Shown in pieces: positions 1-7,178 of a stretch of DNA of 64,000 nucleotides (position 1 is its first letter; each line of letters starts with the position of its first letter). The notes below the pieces were generated by a model. That model saw only the letters and a list, made by a program, of their open reading frames with translations, was not told the origin of the DNA and did not search any database. The translations under genes were made by a program, and so were the position numbers. The stretch comes from Saccharothrix coeruleofusca (GTDB lineage Bacteria; Actinomycetota; Actinomycetes; Mycobacteriales; Pseudonocardiaceae), in the NCBI RefSeq assembly GCF_014648515.1, contig NZ_BMRG01000001.1:131101-195100 (forward strand). The letters are read 5' to 3'.

Positions 1-90
1 GTAGGGCACTCCGGCCACTTCGTAGGACTTCAATCCGGCGCCATCGGGCGTGATGACGGCGCGCGCGGCGCCGCGGGCGATCTCCAGCAT
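1..90 (-). CDS. aldose 1-epimerase family protein, N-terminal fragment
   Basis: Only the first 30 codons are present; the gene runs off the left edge. The start is the ATG at 88-90. The visible residues (MLEIARGAARAVITPDGAG then LKSYEVAGVPY) resemble the first beta strands of galactose mutarotase-like proteins, where an AxVxxxGAxLxSLxVxG pattern is usual. That family interconverts alpha and beta anomers of aldoses in the cytoplasm. With 30 residues the assignment is tentative. It is divergent from the TetR gene that follows, and the putative TetR operator lies in the 56-bp gap between them, so it could be part of the same regulon. Confidence 0.45.
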   Translation of the reverse strand, partial: MLEIARGAARAVITPDGAGLKSYEVAGVPY

Positions 91-122
91 GGGTCAGCAG
101 CCTACGGCCCCCACTTGCTCAG

Positions 123-138
123 TAGACCAGTCTGTATA
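123..138. promoter_or_regulatory. candidate TetR (LmrA/YxaF-type) operator
   Basis: The sequence TAGACCAGTCTGTATA contains the near-palindrome GAC-CA-GTC flanked by TA. It resembles the TAGACC(A/G)GTCTA sites bound by LmrA/YxaF-type TetR regulators. It ends 9 bp before the GTG start of the TetR gene and sits between two divergent genes, which fits autoregulation. The match is by eye. Confidence 0.5.
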
Positions 139-146
139 GTGATCTC

Positions 147-716
147 GTGGCTCGCCGTAACGACACTCGCGATCGGGTGGTGCGCACCGCCGCCGCCCTG
201 TTCCGGTCGCAGGGCTACCACGCGACCGGCCTGAACCAGGTGCTCGCCGAGGGCGGCGCCCCCAAGGGCTCGCTGTACTTCCACTTCCCCGGCGGCAAGG
301 AGCAGCTGGCCGCCGAGGCGGTGGCGCACGCGGGCCAGGAGCTGGGCGACGCGCTCAGGGAGGTGCTGGCGCGGCAGGAGGACCCGGTCGAGGCGCTGCG
401 CTCGGCGCTGTGGCTGCTCAGCGAGGGTCTGGTGGCCTCGGACTTCCGCGACGGCTGCCCGGTGGCCACGGTCGCGCTCGACGCCGCCGCCCAGAGCGAG
501 ACGATCCGCCGCGCGTGCGCGGGCGTCTACGACGGCTGGCGGTCCGCCATCGCCGAGCACCTGCGCACCCGGTTCCCCGACGCGGACGAGCTGGCCACCG
601 TGGTCCTCGCCGCCATCGAAGGCGCGCTGCTGCTGGCCCGCACGCGCCGCGACCTGTCCCCCGTCGACGCCGTGGCCGCCCGGCTCGGCGCCCTGCTCGG
701 AAAGGCGACGCCATGA
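147..716 (+). CDS. TetR family transcriptional regulator (LmrA/YxaF-like)
   Basis: A 189-residue DNA-binding repressor. The N-terminal helix-turn-helix covers about residues 10-55 (RVVRTAAALFRSQGYHATG, then GGAPKGSLYFHFPGGKEQL). The PKGSLYFHFPGGKE motif and the C-terminal DGCPVATVALDAA region are typical of the LmrA/YxaF subgroup, whose members sense small hydrophobic compounds. The GTG start at 147 is chosen because the HTH begins immediately after it. It overlaps the downstream metallo-hydrolase by 4 bp (ATGA), so the two are probably one transcript. A palindromic candidate operator lies directly upstream, suggesting autoregulation. Confidence 0.9.
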   Translation: MARRNDTRDRVVRTAAALFRSQGYHATGLNQVLAEGGAPKGSLYFHFPGGKEQLAAEAVAHAGQELGDALREVLARQEDPVEALRSALWLLSEGLVASDFRDGCPVATVALDAAAQSETIRRACAGVYDGWRSAIAEHLRTRFPDADELATVVLAAIEGALLLARTRRDLSPVDAVAARLGALLGKATP

Positions 717-1528
717 AGGCGCACCACCTCAACTGCGGCACCATGCGACCGTTCGGCGGCAGGCTGGTCAGCGGGCGCGGCTCCGCGTTCGCCACGGCCG
801 AGCTGGTCTGCCACTGCCTGCTGCTGGAGACCGACGACGGGCTCGTGCTGGTCGACACCGGCATCGGCCTGGAGGACATCCGCGACCCGTCGCCGACGCT
901 GCCCTGGTACTGGCGGGCGGTGGCCCGCCCTTCGCTGGACGAGTCGGAAACCGCCCTGCGGCAGGTGGAGCGGCTCGGGTTCCGCGCCGAGGACGTGCGG
1001 CACGTCGTCCTGACGCACATGGACCTCGACCACGCGGGCGGCCTGCGCGACTTCCCGCACGCGGAGGTGCACGTGCTGCGGGAGGAGCTGGACGGCCTCC
1101 TCGAACCGGCTTCGAAGGCGCGCTACCCGCTGGGCCAGCGGGCGCACGGCCCGAAGTGGCGGCCGTACGAGCCGACCGGCGAGCGGTGGTTCGGCTTCGA
1201 CGGGGTGCGCGAGTTCCGCCCGGACGTGCTGCTGGTGCCCCTCATCGGGCACACCCGAGGGCACACCGGCGTCGCGGTGCGCACCGGCGGGAAGTGGTTG
1301 CTGCACGCGGGCGACAGCTACTTCTTCCACGGCCAGCTGGAGGAGCGGCCGAGCTGCCCGCCCGGCTTGGCCTTGCTGGAGAAGGGCATGGAGACGGTGC
1401 GCGATCTGCGACTGTCCAATTTGGAGCGACTGCGGGAACTGGTCCGCGACCACCGGTCCGAGGTGGACGTCTTCAGCGCCCACGACCCGGTGGAGCTGGC
1501 CAGGCACCAGCTCCACCGGACGCGGTGA
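713..1528 (+). CDS. MBL-fold metallo-hydrolase
   Basis: A 271-residue metallo-beta-lactamase-fold hydrolase. The metal motif reads LTHMDLDHAGG, so the usual HxHxDH is HxDxDH, a variant of a known MBL subgroup. Other expected ligands are visible: histidines in GHTRGHTG (about residues 180-187), the Asp in LHAGDSYF and the His in FSAHDPVE near the C-terminus. Relatives include lactonase-like and phosphodiesterase-like enzymes; the substrate cannot be read from sequence. The ATG overlaps the stop of the TetR gene, so that regulator probably controls it. Confidence 0.8.
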   Translation: MKAHHLNCGTMRPFGGRLVSGRGSAFATAELVCHCLLLETDDGLVLVDTGIGLEDIRDPSPTLPWYWRAVARPSLDESETALRQVERLGFRAEDVRHVVLTHMDLDHAGGLRDFPHAEVHVLREELDGLLEPASKARYPLGQRAHGPKWRPYEPTGERWFGFDGVREFRPDVLLVPLIGHTRGHTGVAVRTGGKWLLHAGDSYFFHGQLEERPSCPPGLALLEKGMETVRDLRLSNLERLRELVRDHRSEVDVFSAHDPVELARHQLHRTR

Positions 1529-1529
1529 C

Positions 1530-2912
1530 CTACTTGGCCAGCTTCTGCGCGTCGAACTCGGTCTTGCCGTGCACCACCCGGTTGATGCCCCACAGCACCA
1601 CACCGGCGCCCAGCAGGTAGAGCGCGATCTTGTAGTCGTCGGCGGGCCTGCCCGACAGCGGGCTGGCCAGGTAGGCGCAGGACAGCGCGCCGAGCACCGG
1701 CACCCAGGTCGGCGCGCGGAAGTGCTCGTGGTCGGCCTTCTCCTTGCGCAGCACCAGGACCGCGATGTTGACGATGGTGAACACGATCAGCAGCAGCAGC
1801 GCGGTGGTGCCGCCCAGCTTCGCGATGTCGGTGGTCATCACCAGGATGATCGCCACACCGCTGGTGAAGATGATGGAGATCCACGGCGTGCGGCGGAACG
1901 GGTGCACCACGCCGAAGGCCCTCGGGATGATGCGCTCGTTGGCCATGCCGTAGACCAGCCTGCTGGCCATCAGCATGTTGATCAGCGCCGAGTTGATCAC
2001 CGCGAACAGGCCGATCAGCGAGAACACCCACAGCGGGAAGGACGGCGCGCCGACCTTGACCACTTCCAGCAGCGCGCTGCTGCCCGCCTTGGCCAGCCGG
2101 TCGGCCGGGATCAGCAGCGAGGAGGTGATGGCGACCAGCACGTAGATGGTGGCCGCCACCACCATCCCCCACAGCATCGCGCGCGGGAAGATCTTCACCG
2201 GGTCGCGGCACTCCTCGGCCATGTTCACCGAGTCCTCGAAGCCGACCATGGCGAAGAACGCCAGCGCGGTGGCCGAGGTGACGGCCACCAGCGCGGACTG
2301 CCCCGGCGCCGGGTCGACCTGGGTGAGCCTGCCGGGGTCGCCGTCGCCGACCGCCACCGCGTACACGCCGATCGCGATGACGATCACCAGGCCGGACAGC
2401 TCGATGCAGGTCAGCACCACGTTGGCCTTGACCGACTCGGACACGCCGCGGAAGTTGACCGCGCCCAGCCCGATGATGAACAGCACCGCCACCAGCGTGG
2501 CGGAGATGGTGAACGTGTCGGAGAAGAACTCCTTGACCACCGACTGCAGGTAGGTGCGCCCGAACGCCAGCGCGGCGGACGAGGCCGAGGTGATGCCCGA
2601 GCTCATCACCGCGAACGCCACCATGAACGTCAGGAACTGGATCTTGAACGCCCGGTTGGTGTAGAGCGCCGCGCCCGCCGCCCTGGGGTACTTGCCGACG
2701 AGTTCGAGGTAGCTGAACGCGGTCAGGAACGCGACCGCGAACGCGATCAGGAACGGCAGCCACAGCGCCCCGCCGACCTTGCCCGCGACGTTGCCGGTGA
2801 GGGCGTACACGCCGGTGCCGAGGATGTCACCGACCACGAAGAACAGCAGCAGCTTCGGACCGATGGCCCGTTTCAGTTCCGGCTGCGCCGGTGCGCCAGT
2901 CGCTTCCGCCAT
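1530..2912 (-). CDS. APC-superfamily amino acid permease
   Basis: A 460-residue inner-membrane transporter with about 12 hydrophobic segments. It has the APC start (GPKLLLFFVVGDILGTGVYA, about residues 18-37), with the unwound first helix GDILGTGVY that binds the amino-acid backbone, and the mid-protein FFAMVGFEDSVNMAEE signature. This pattern is closest to cationic or neutral amino acid/proton symporters; substrate is not assignable. It converges with the MBL gene with only 1 bp between the stops. The upstream gap is short and shared with the next minus-strand gene. Confidence 0.88.
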   Translation of the reverse strand: MAEATGAPAQPELKRAIGPKLLLFFVVGDILGTGVYALTGNVAGKVGGALWLPFLIAFAVAFLTAFSYLELVGKYPRAAGAALYTNRAFKIQFLTFMVAFAVMSSGITSASSAALAFGRTYLQSVVKEFFSDTFTISATLVAVLFIIGLGAVNFRGVSESVKANVVLTCIELSGLVIVIAIGVYAVAVGDGDPGRLTQVDPAPGQSALVAVTSATALAFFAMVGFEDSVNMAEECRDPVKIFPRAMLWGMVVAATIYVLVAITSSLLIPADRLAKAGSSALLEVVKVGAPSFPLWVFSLIGLFAVINSALINMLMASRLVYGMANERIIPRAFGVVHPFRRTPWISIIFTSGVAIILVMTTDIAKLGGTTALLLLIVFTIVNIAVLVLRKEKADHEHFRAPTWVPVLGALSCAYLASPLSGRPADDYKIALYLLGAGVVLWGINRVVHGKTEFDAQKLAK

Positions 2913-2982
2913 GCCGTGGGAGTGTGCCGGATCACAAGGGGTCGTGGACAGCGGATCGGGGGTGTTTGGGCAAAGCTTGAGG

Positions 2983-3228
2983 TTACGACTCCACGGCGGC
3001 CCGCAGATCGGTCTCGGCGCGCTCGATCGCCTCGTCCAGGACCGCCCGGAACTCGGCGATCTGCGACTTCTCCAAGTGGACGCAGTCGAGGTGCTCGGGC
3101 GGGTGGATCTCCACCGCGCCGCGCGAGACGTTCACGGAGAACACCTCGTCCTCCTCTCCCTCGCAGCGCAGCAGCCACTCCCGCTTGGGCCTCTTGGTCC
3201 TGATGATCGGTTCATCGTTCATGGGCAC
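2983..3228 (-). CDS. small hypothetical protein
   Basis: An 81-residue acidic protein, not recognised. It starts with a basic stretch (RTKRPKREW), has a predicted beta-rich centre (EEDEVFSVNVSRGAVEIHPP) and ends in a helical segment (KSQIAEFRAVLDEAIERAE). No signal peptide or membrane helix is seen. It is divergent from the XRE regulator, with an 88-bp gap between starts. Short proteins of this form are often found beside XRE/DUF397 genes in actinomycetes, so a regulatory link is possible but unproven. Confidence 0.6.
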   Translation of the reverse strand: MPMNDEPIIRTKRPKREWLLRCEGEEDEVFSVNVSRGAVEIHPPEHLDCVHLEKSQIAEFRAVLDEAIERAETDLRAAVES

Positions 3229-3259
3229 AGCGTGCAGCGCTGCATACCGGCCAGCAATT

Positions 3260-3271
3260 ACACCTTAGTGT
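3260..3271. promoter_or_regulatory. weak candidate operator in divergent promoter
   Basis: ACAC-CTTA-GTGT is a 4+4 bp inverted repeat in the gap between the 81-residue gene and the XRE regulator, 46 bp before the XRE start. Position and symmetry are compatible with a regulator site, but the repeat is short and could be chance. Confidence 0.25.
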
Positions 3272-3316
3272 GAACGGACTGGCTGTTTTGTTTGCGGCGA
3301 CCATACTGTTGCCGCC

Positions 3317-4156
3317 ATGGCACGCCGTTCCGGACGTTCGGTCCGATCTCGCCGACTCGCCCACGTCCTCCGCAGATTGCGCACCGCCACCGGTCTCAGC
3401 ACCGATGCCGCCGGTGAGGCGGTGGGCATGTCCGGCAGCAAGATAAGCCGCATCGAGACCTCCGAAATCGGCATCTACCTCGACGACCTCGAAAAGCTGC
3501 TGGACTTCTACGAAGTCGACCGCGCGCAGCGGGTGGAACTGCTCGACCTGGCGCGCAACGCCGAACAGCGCAACCTGCTGCGAATGCACAACTCCAACCT
3601 GCCCGAGGACTGGCAGACCTGGGCCGACTTCGAGGACGAGGCAGGCTCCCTGCTCTTCTACGAGCCGTTGATGATCCCTGGTCTTCTCCAGACGCCCGAA
3701 TACGCGAGGGCAATCATCCACGCGACCGGCCACGACCTCACCGAGGAGCGGATCGACGCCTTGGTCTCAAGCAGGATGGGCCGCCAAGGCCTGCTCACCC
3801 GGAGCAACCCGCTCAAGCTCGAAGCGATCGTCGAACAAGGCGTCTTCGAACGCCCCTTCGGCGAGCCGGGGGCCCACGCTCGACAGCTCCGCCACATCGC
3901 CGACATGTCCGAACGGCCCAACGTGACAGTTCGGGTGCTCCCCTCCGGGGCCGGACTGCACGCCGGGTTGAACGGCGCGTTCGTGATTCTGGAGTACGAC
4001 GAGGAGCCGAGCCTCGTGCTGCTGGAGAACAAGATCGCAAGCCTCTTCCTCGACGAGCCGGAGCAGATCGAGGTCTACGAGGCGGTCTGGTCGGAACTGC
4101 GCAAGTTGGCGCACGAGCCAGGGGAAACAGCGGAGTTGCTCCGGCAGTTCGCGTGA
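3317..4156 (+). CDS. XRE family regulator with DUF5753 domain (Scr1-like)
   Basis: A 279-residue regulator of the actinomycete Scr1/WhiJ-like type. An N-terminal Cro/C1 helix-turn-helix spans about residues 15-70 (LRTATGLSTDAAGEAVGMS, then SKISRIETSE). The rest (about 95-270) is the DUF5753 ligand/partner-binding domain, recognisable from FEDEAGSLLFYEPLMIPGLL near its start and the DEPEQIEVYEAVWSEL region near its end. It is followed after 12 bp by a DUF397 gene; in Streptomyces such pairs act together in developmental control. The ATG at 3317 begins just before the HTH. Confidence 0.92.
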   Translation: MARRSGRSVRSRRLAHVLRRLRTATGLSTDAAGEAVGMSGSKISRIETSEIGIYLDDLEKLLDFYEVDRAQRVELLDLARNAEQRNLLRMHNSNLPEDWQTWADFEDEAGSLLFYEPLMIPGLLQTPEYARAIIHATGHDLTEERIDALVSSRMGRQGLLTRSNPLKLEAIVEQGVFERPFGEPGAHARQLRHIADMSERPNVTVRVLPSGAGLHAGLNGAFVILEYDEEPSLVLLENKIASLFLDEPEQIEVYEAVWSELRKLAHEPGETAELLRQFA

Positions 4157-4168
4157 AACCATGGGGGC

Positions 4169-4378
4169 ATGACCCTGTGGCGCAAGAGTTCCCACAGCGC
4201 GAGCAGCGCGAACTGCGTCGAGGTCGCGTGGCGCAAGAGTTCTCACAGCAACAGCACCGCCAACTGCGTGGAGGTGGCGTTCGGCGGGCGGCGGGTGCTG
4301 GCCCGCGACTCCAAGAACCCCGCCCCCACCCTGGAGTTCCCCGAGTCCGCCTGGCGCCGCTTCCTGCACACCCCCTGA
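4169..4378 (+). CDS. DUF397 protein with internally duplicated motif
   Basis: A 69-residue DUF397 protein, the usual partner of Scr1-type XRE regulators. The family signature (W-x-K-S-S-x-S-x-x-x-x-x-C-V-E-V-A) occurs twice in tandem: WRKSSHSASSANCVEVA then WRKSSHSNSTANCVEVA, followed by the normal RDSKNP and WRRFL elements. The two copies are 51 bp each (4178-4228 and 4229-4279) and nearly identical at DNA level, showing a recent in-frame duplication. Its stop codon directly abuts the large palindromic repeat at 4379. Confidence 0.9.
   Translation: MTLWRKSSHSASSANCVEVAWRKSSHSNSTANCVEVAFGGRRVLARDSKNPAPTLEFPESAWRRFLHTP
4178..4279 (+). repeat. tandem 51-bp duplication inside the DUF397 gene
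   Basis: Two adjacent 51-bp units, 4178-4228 and 4229-4279, each encode the 17-residue DUF397 core. They differ at a few positions, several of them silent. Confidence 0.9.
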
Positions 4379-4493
4379 CGCCTGCAAGTACTACCCGTGC
4401 GGTTCGCGGGGGCCGGTAACTACTACCCGGCGCGCCTTGAGCCGGGTAGTAGTTACCGGCCCTTTGGCGGGGGTCGGGTAGTACTTGCAGGCG
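4379..4493. repeat. dispersed TACTACCCG repeat, copy A (palindromic double copy)
   Basis: A 115-bp nested inverted repeat. The outer arms are a perfect 19-bp match: CGCCTGCAAGTACTACCCG at 4379-4397 and its complement at 4475-4493. The inner arms are a perfect 22-bp match at 4410-4431 and 4441-4462 around a 9-bp loop, with core GGTAACTACTACCCGGC. Within each half, the two TACTACCCG motifs are exactly 32 bp apart. Single half-units with the same spacing occur at 38253, 48601 and 59306. It begins at the base after the DUF397 stop codon. Transcribed, it would fold into a very strong hairpin and might end transcription; its role is unknown. Confidence 0.9.
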
Positions 4494-4599
4494 CGGGCGG
4501 GGCGGAAGAATGCACCGATCTGGTGAACCGGATGTCCCACGCGGGCGAGCGGGGCGTGGTTAGTCTGGGGGAAATCCCGACTACCGACCGGAAGCGCGG

Positions 4600-5052
4600 A
4601 TGGCGAAGATTCGATCATTCCTGTTGATCGGCGGACTCGCGTTGCACGGTGTCCTTGCCGGTTGCGACCGGGCGGAGGAACCGCACGGCGAGACCATCCC
4701 CGGCGTTCGGGAATACCCCACTTCCGCGCAGGCCCCGTCCACTCCGGGCACCACGGCGAAACCGCCGGTCAGCACGTCGCACACACCACCGGCGGTGCGG
4801 ACCGGGGGCGTGCTCCCGCCGGTCGCGCCTGCGCGGACCGACCAGCGGACCGGCCAGCACGCTCCCGCGCCGGAATCCGCGCCCGAACCAGCGCGGGAAC
4901 CGGCCCCGGCGGCGCCGACGCGGGAAGTCCCGTCCTCGGCGCAGGAACAGGAATTCACGTCGACCCCCGATGCCCCGACAAACACGAATTCTGCTCCGGA
5001 AACCACCACGCCGACGGGTGATATCCCCGGCGGCCCCTACACCCCGGAGTGA
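4600..5052 (+). CDS. putative Pro/Thr/Ala-rich lipoprotein
   Basis: A 150-residue protein with a signal peptide ending in a lipobox (VLAGC, about residues 18-22), so probably exported and lipid-anchored. The mature part is low complexity, rich in Pro, Thr, Ala and Glu, with no recognisable domain; such stretches usually act as wall-spanning linkers. The 3' end overlaps the likely start of the next membrane-protein gene. The function is not known. Confidence 0.7.
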   Translation: MAKIRSFLLIGGLALHGVLAGCDRAEEPHGETIPGVREYPTSAQAPSTPGTTAKPPVSTSHTPPAVRTGGVLPPVAPARTDQRTGQHAPAPESAPEPAREPAPAAPTREVPSSAQEQEFTSTPDAPTNTNSAPETTTPTGDIPGGPYTPE

Positions 5053-5839
5053 ACCGGACCACGCGCGCACCGCGCTGGAACTGGTGGGGCTGGTCGCCGC
5101 GCCGCTCACCGCGCTCACCTCGGTGGTGCTGTACTTCGGCTGGAACCGGCAGACCGCCATCTACGGCTACTTCGGCCTGGACCAGGCGGCGCTGAAGTTC
5201 AGCGTGCAGGACTACCTGCTGCGCGGGGTCGGGGTGGTGTTCCGGCCGCTGGCCTTCCTGCTGTGCGGCCTGGTGCTCCTGCTGCTGGTCAACCGCTGGG
5301 CGGCGCGGTTCACCCCGCCCGGCCCCCTGGTCCCCGCGCTGCGCGCCGTGCTGGCGCTGGGCCTGGCGGTGTGCGCGGGCGCGGCGCTGGCGGGCCGCTT
5401 CGAGCCGCTGCTCGGGGCGCTCGCGCTGGCCGCCGCCGCGGTGCTCGGCGGTCCCCTGCTGCACCGGGACCGGCGGGCGTTCGCCTGCCGCGCGGTGGTG
5501 GGGGCGGTGGTCGCGTTCGCGGTGTTCTGGGCGACCACGGTGCACGCGACGCGCAGCGGGCTGGCGCTGGCCGCGCACGTCGACCGCCACCCGGCCAGCA
5601 GGCCCGCCCTGGTCGTGCACAGCGCCGCGAAGCTGGACCTGCCCGCGCCGCTGGTCGCCGAGACCCGCCTGGTGGACCCGGACGGGAAGGTGTCCTACCG
5701 GTACACCGGGCTGCGGCTGTTCGCCTACGCGGGCGACCGGTGGGTGGTGATCGTGGGCCGTGAGCCGGGGCGGCGCAAGCTGACCATCACCACGCTCAGG
5801 GACAACGACTCGATCCGGGTGGACGTGGTGAACGGGTGA
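5018..5839 (+). CDS. conserved membrane protein of unknown function
   Basis: About 273 residues. A first membrane segment precedes YFGWNRQTAIYGYFGLDQAA and LKFSVQDYLLRG, a pattern in a family of actinomycete membrane proteins with no assigned role. Three to four further hydrophobic segments follow (to about residue 180), then a soluble beta-rich C-terminal part. The start is uncertain: GTG 5018 is used, which overlaps the lipoprotein gene by 35 bp; ATG 4970 or GTG 5084 are alternatives in the same frame. Overlap and strand suggest co-expression with the lipoprotein. Confidence 0.7.
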   Translation: MISPAAPTPRSEPDHARTALELVGLVAAPLTALTSVVLYFGWNRQTAIYGYFGLDQAALKFSVQDYLLRGVGVVFRPLAFLLCGLVLLLLVNRWAARFTPPGPLVPALRAVLALGLAVCAGAALAGRFEPLLGALALAAAAVLGGPLLHRDRRAFACRAVVGAVVAFAVFWATTVHATRSGLALAAHVDRHPASRPALVVHSAAKLDLPAPLVAETRLVDPDGKVSYRYTGLRLFAYAGDRWVVIVGREPGRRKLTITTLRDNDSIRVDVVNG

Positions 5840-5846
5840 GCCGGGG

Positions 5847-7106
5847 TCAGCTCGCCACGCGCTCGGGCGTGAACCGGTAGCGCCAGATCGCCGGGATGGC
5901 CAGCACGGCCAGACCGGTGGCCAGCACGACCAGCGCGCCGCCCACGGCGGTGGCTACTCCGGGTCCGACGAGCGCGCCGGTGGTGCCGTGCAGCAGGTCC
6001 GCCAGGCGCGGGCCGCCCGCGACGACGACGATGAACACGCCCTGCATCCGGCCGCGCATGTCGTCGCTGGCTGCGGTCTGCAGGATCGCGCTGCGGAACA
6101 CCATGCTGATCATGTCCGCCGCGCCGCCGACGGCCAGGAAGACCACCGCGAGCCACAGGGCGTGCGAGAACCCGAACCCGATCACCGCCACGCCCCAGGC
6201 GACGACGGCCAGCACCACGCCCACGCCGTGCCGCGCCACCCGCGAGGTCCACCCGGACACCAACCCGCACAGCAGCGCGCCCAGCGGGATGGCGGCGAAC
6301 AGCCAGCCCAGCGCCAGGCCGCCGCCCGGCGGGTCGCCGAAGGTCTTCTCGGCCATCTCCGGGAACAGCGCGCGCGGCATCCCGAAGACCATCGCGATGA
6401 TGTCGAGCAGGAACGAGGCCAGCAGGACCCGTTGCAGGGCCAGGTAGCGGAAGCCGTCGAGCACGTCCTTCAGGCCCGCCCGCCGGGAGGGCGCGTTGAG
6501 CGGGGGCAGCGGCGGCAGCCGCCACACCGACCAGATGGTCGCGGTCAGCGCGACCGCGTCGACCAGGTAGAGCGTGGGCAGGCCGACCACCGGCATCAGC
6601 GCGCCCGCCAGCATCGGGCCGAACACGCCGCCGAACATCATCACCGTGGAGCCCAGCGCGGTGGCGGCGGGCAGCTGCTCGGCGGGCACCAGTCGGGCGA
6701 TGGAGGCGGTGCGGGCGGGGGAGTTGGCGGCGAAGAACACCTGTTGCAGGCCGAGCAGGACGATCACCAGCCACACCGAGCGCACCGGGAAGGCGGCCTG
6801 CAGCCACAGCAGCACCGAGGTGACCGCGATGCCGGTGTTGGTCACCAGCAGCAGCTTGCGGCGGTCCACCACGTCCGCGACCGCGCCGCCGTAGAGGCCG
6901 AAGACCAGCAGCGGCACCAGCGCCACGCCCGCGGACACGCCCACCCAGCCGGAGGAGCCGGTGAGGTCGTAGACCTGCTTGGGCACGGCGACGGCGGTGA
7001 GCTGGCTGCCGATCGCGGTGACCACGGTGGACAGCCACAGCCGCCGGTAGGCCGGGATCCTCAGGGGGCGGGTGTCGATCGCGACCTTGCCCAGCAGACG
7101 CCTCAC
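5847..7106 (-). CDS. MFS exporter (EntS/MFS_3-like)
   Basis: A 419-residue major facilitator with about 12 membrane helices. It opens with LRIPAYRRLWLSTVVTAIGS, a start typical of the EntS-like drug/siderophore exporter group, and has the loop motif GAVADVVDRRKLL between helices 2 and 3. The substrate is not assignable. It converges with the membrane protein gene (7-bp gap) and is divergent from the PL8-like gene. Confidence 0.88.
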   Translation of the reverse strand: MRRLLGKVAIDTRPLRIPAYRRLWLSTVVTAIGSQLTAVAVPKQVYDLTGSSGWVGVSAGVALVPLLVFGLYGGAVADVVDRRKLLLVTNTGIAVTSVLLWLQAAFPVRSVWLVIVLLGLQQVFFAANSPARTASIARLVPAEQLPAATALGSTVMMFGGVFGPMLAGALMPVVGLPTLYLVDAVALTATIWSVWRLPPLPPLNAPSRRAGLKDVLDGFRYLALQRVLLASFLLDIIAMVFGMPRALFPEMAEKTFGDPPGGGLALGWLFAAIPLGALLCGLVSGWTSRVARHGVGVVLAVVAWGVAVIGFGFSHALWLAVVFLAVGGAADMISMVFRSAILQTAASDDMRGRMQGVFIVVVAGGPRLADLLHGTTGALVGPGVATAVGGALVVLATGLAVLAIPAIWRYRFTPERVAS

Positions 7107-7178
7107 AACCCGTTAGCGTACGACAACTAACATCTACTTCACCTGAACGTCACGCAGGTCACCAGCACACTGATCACC

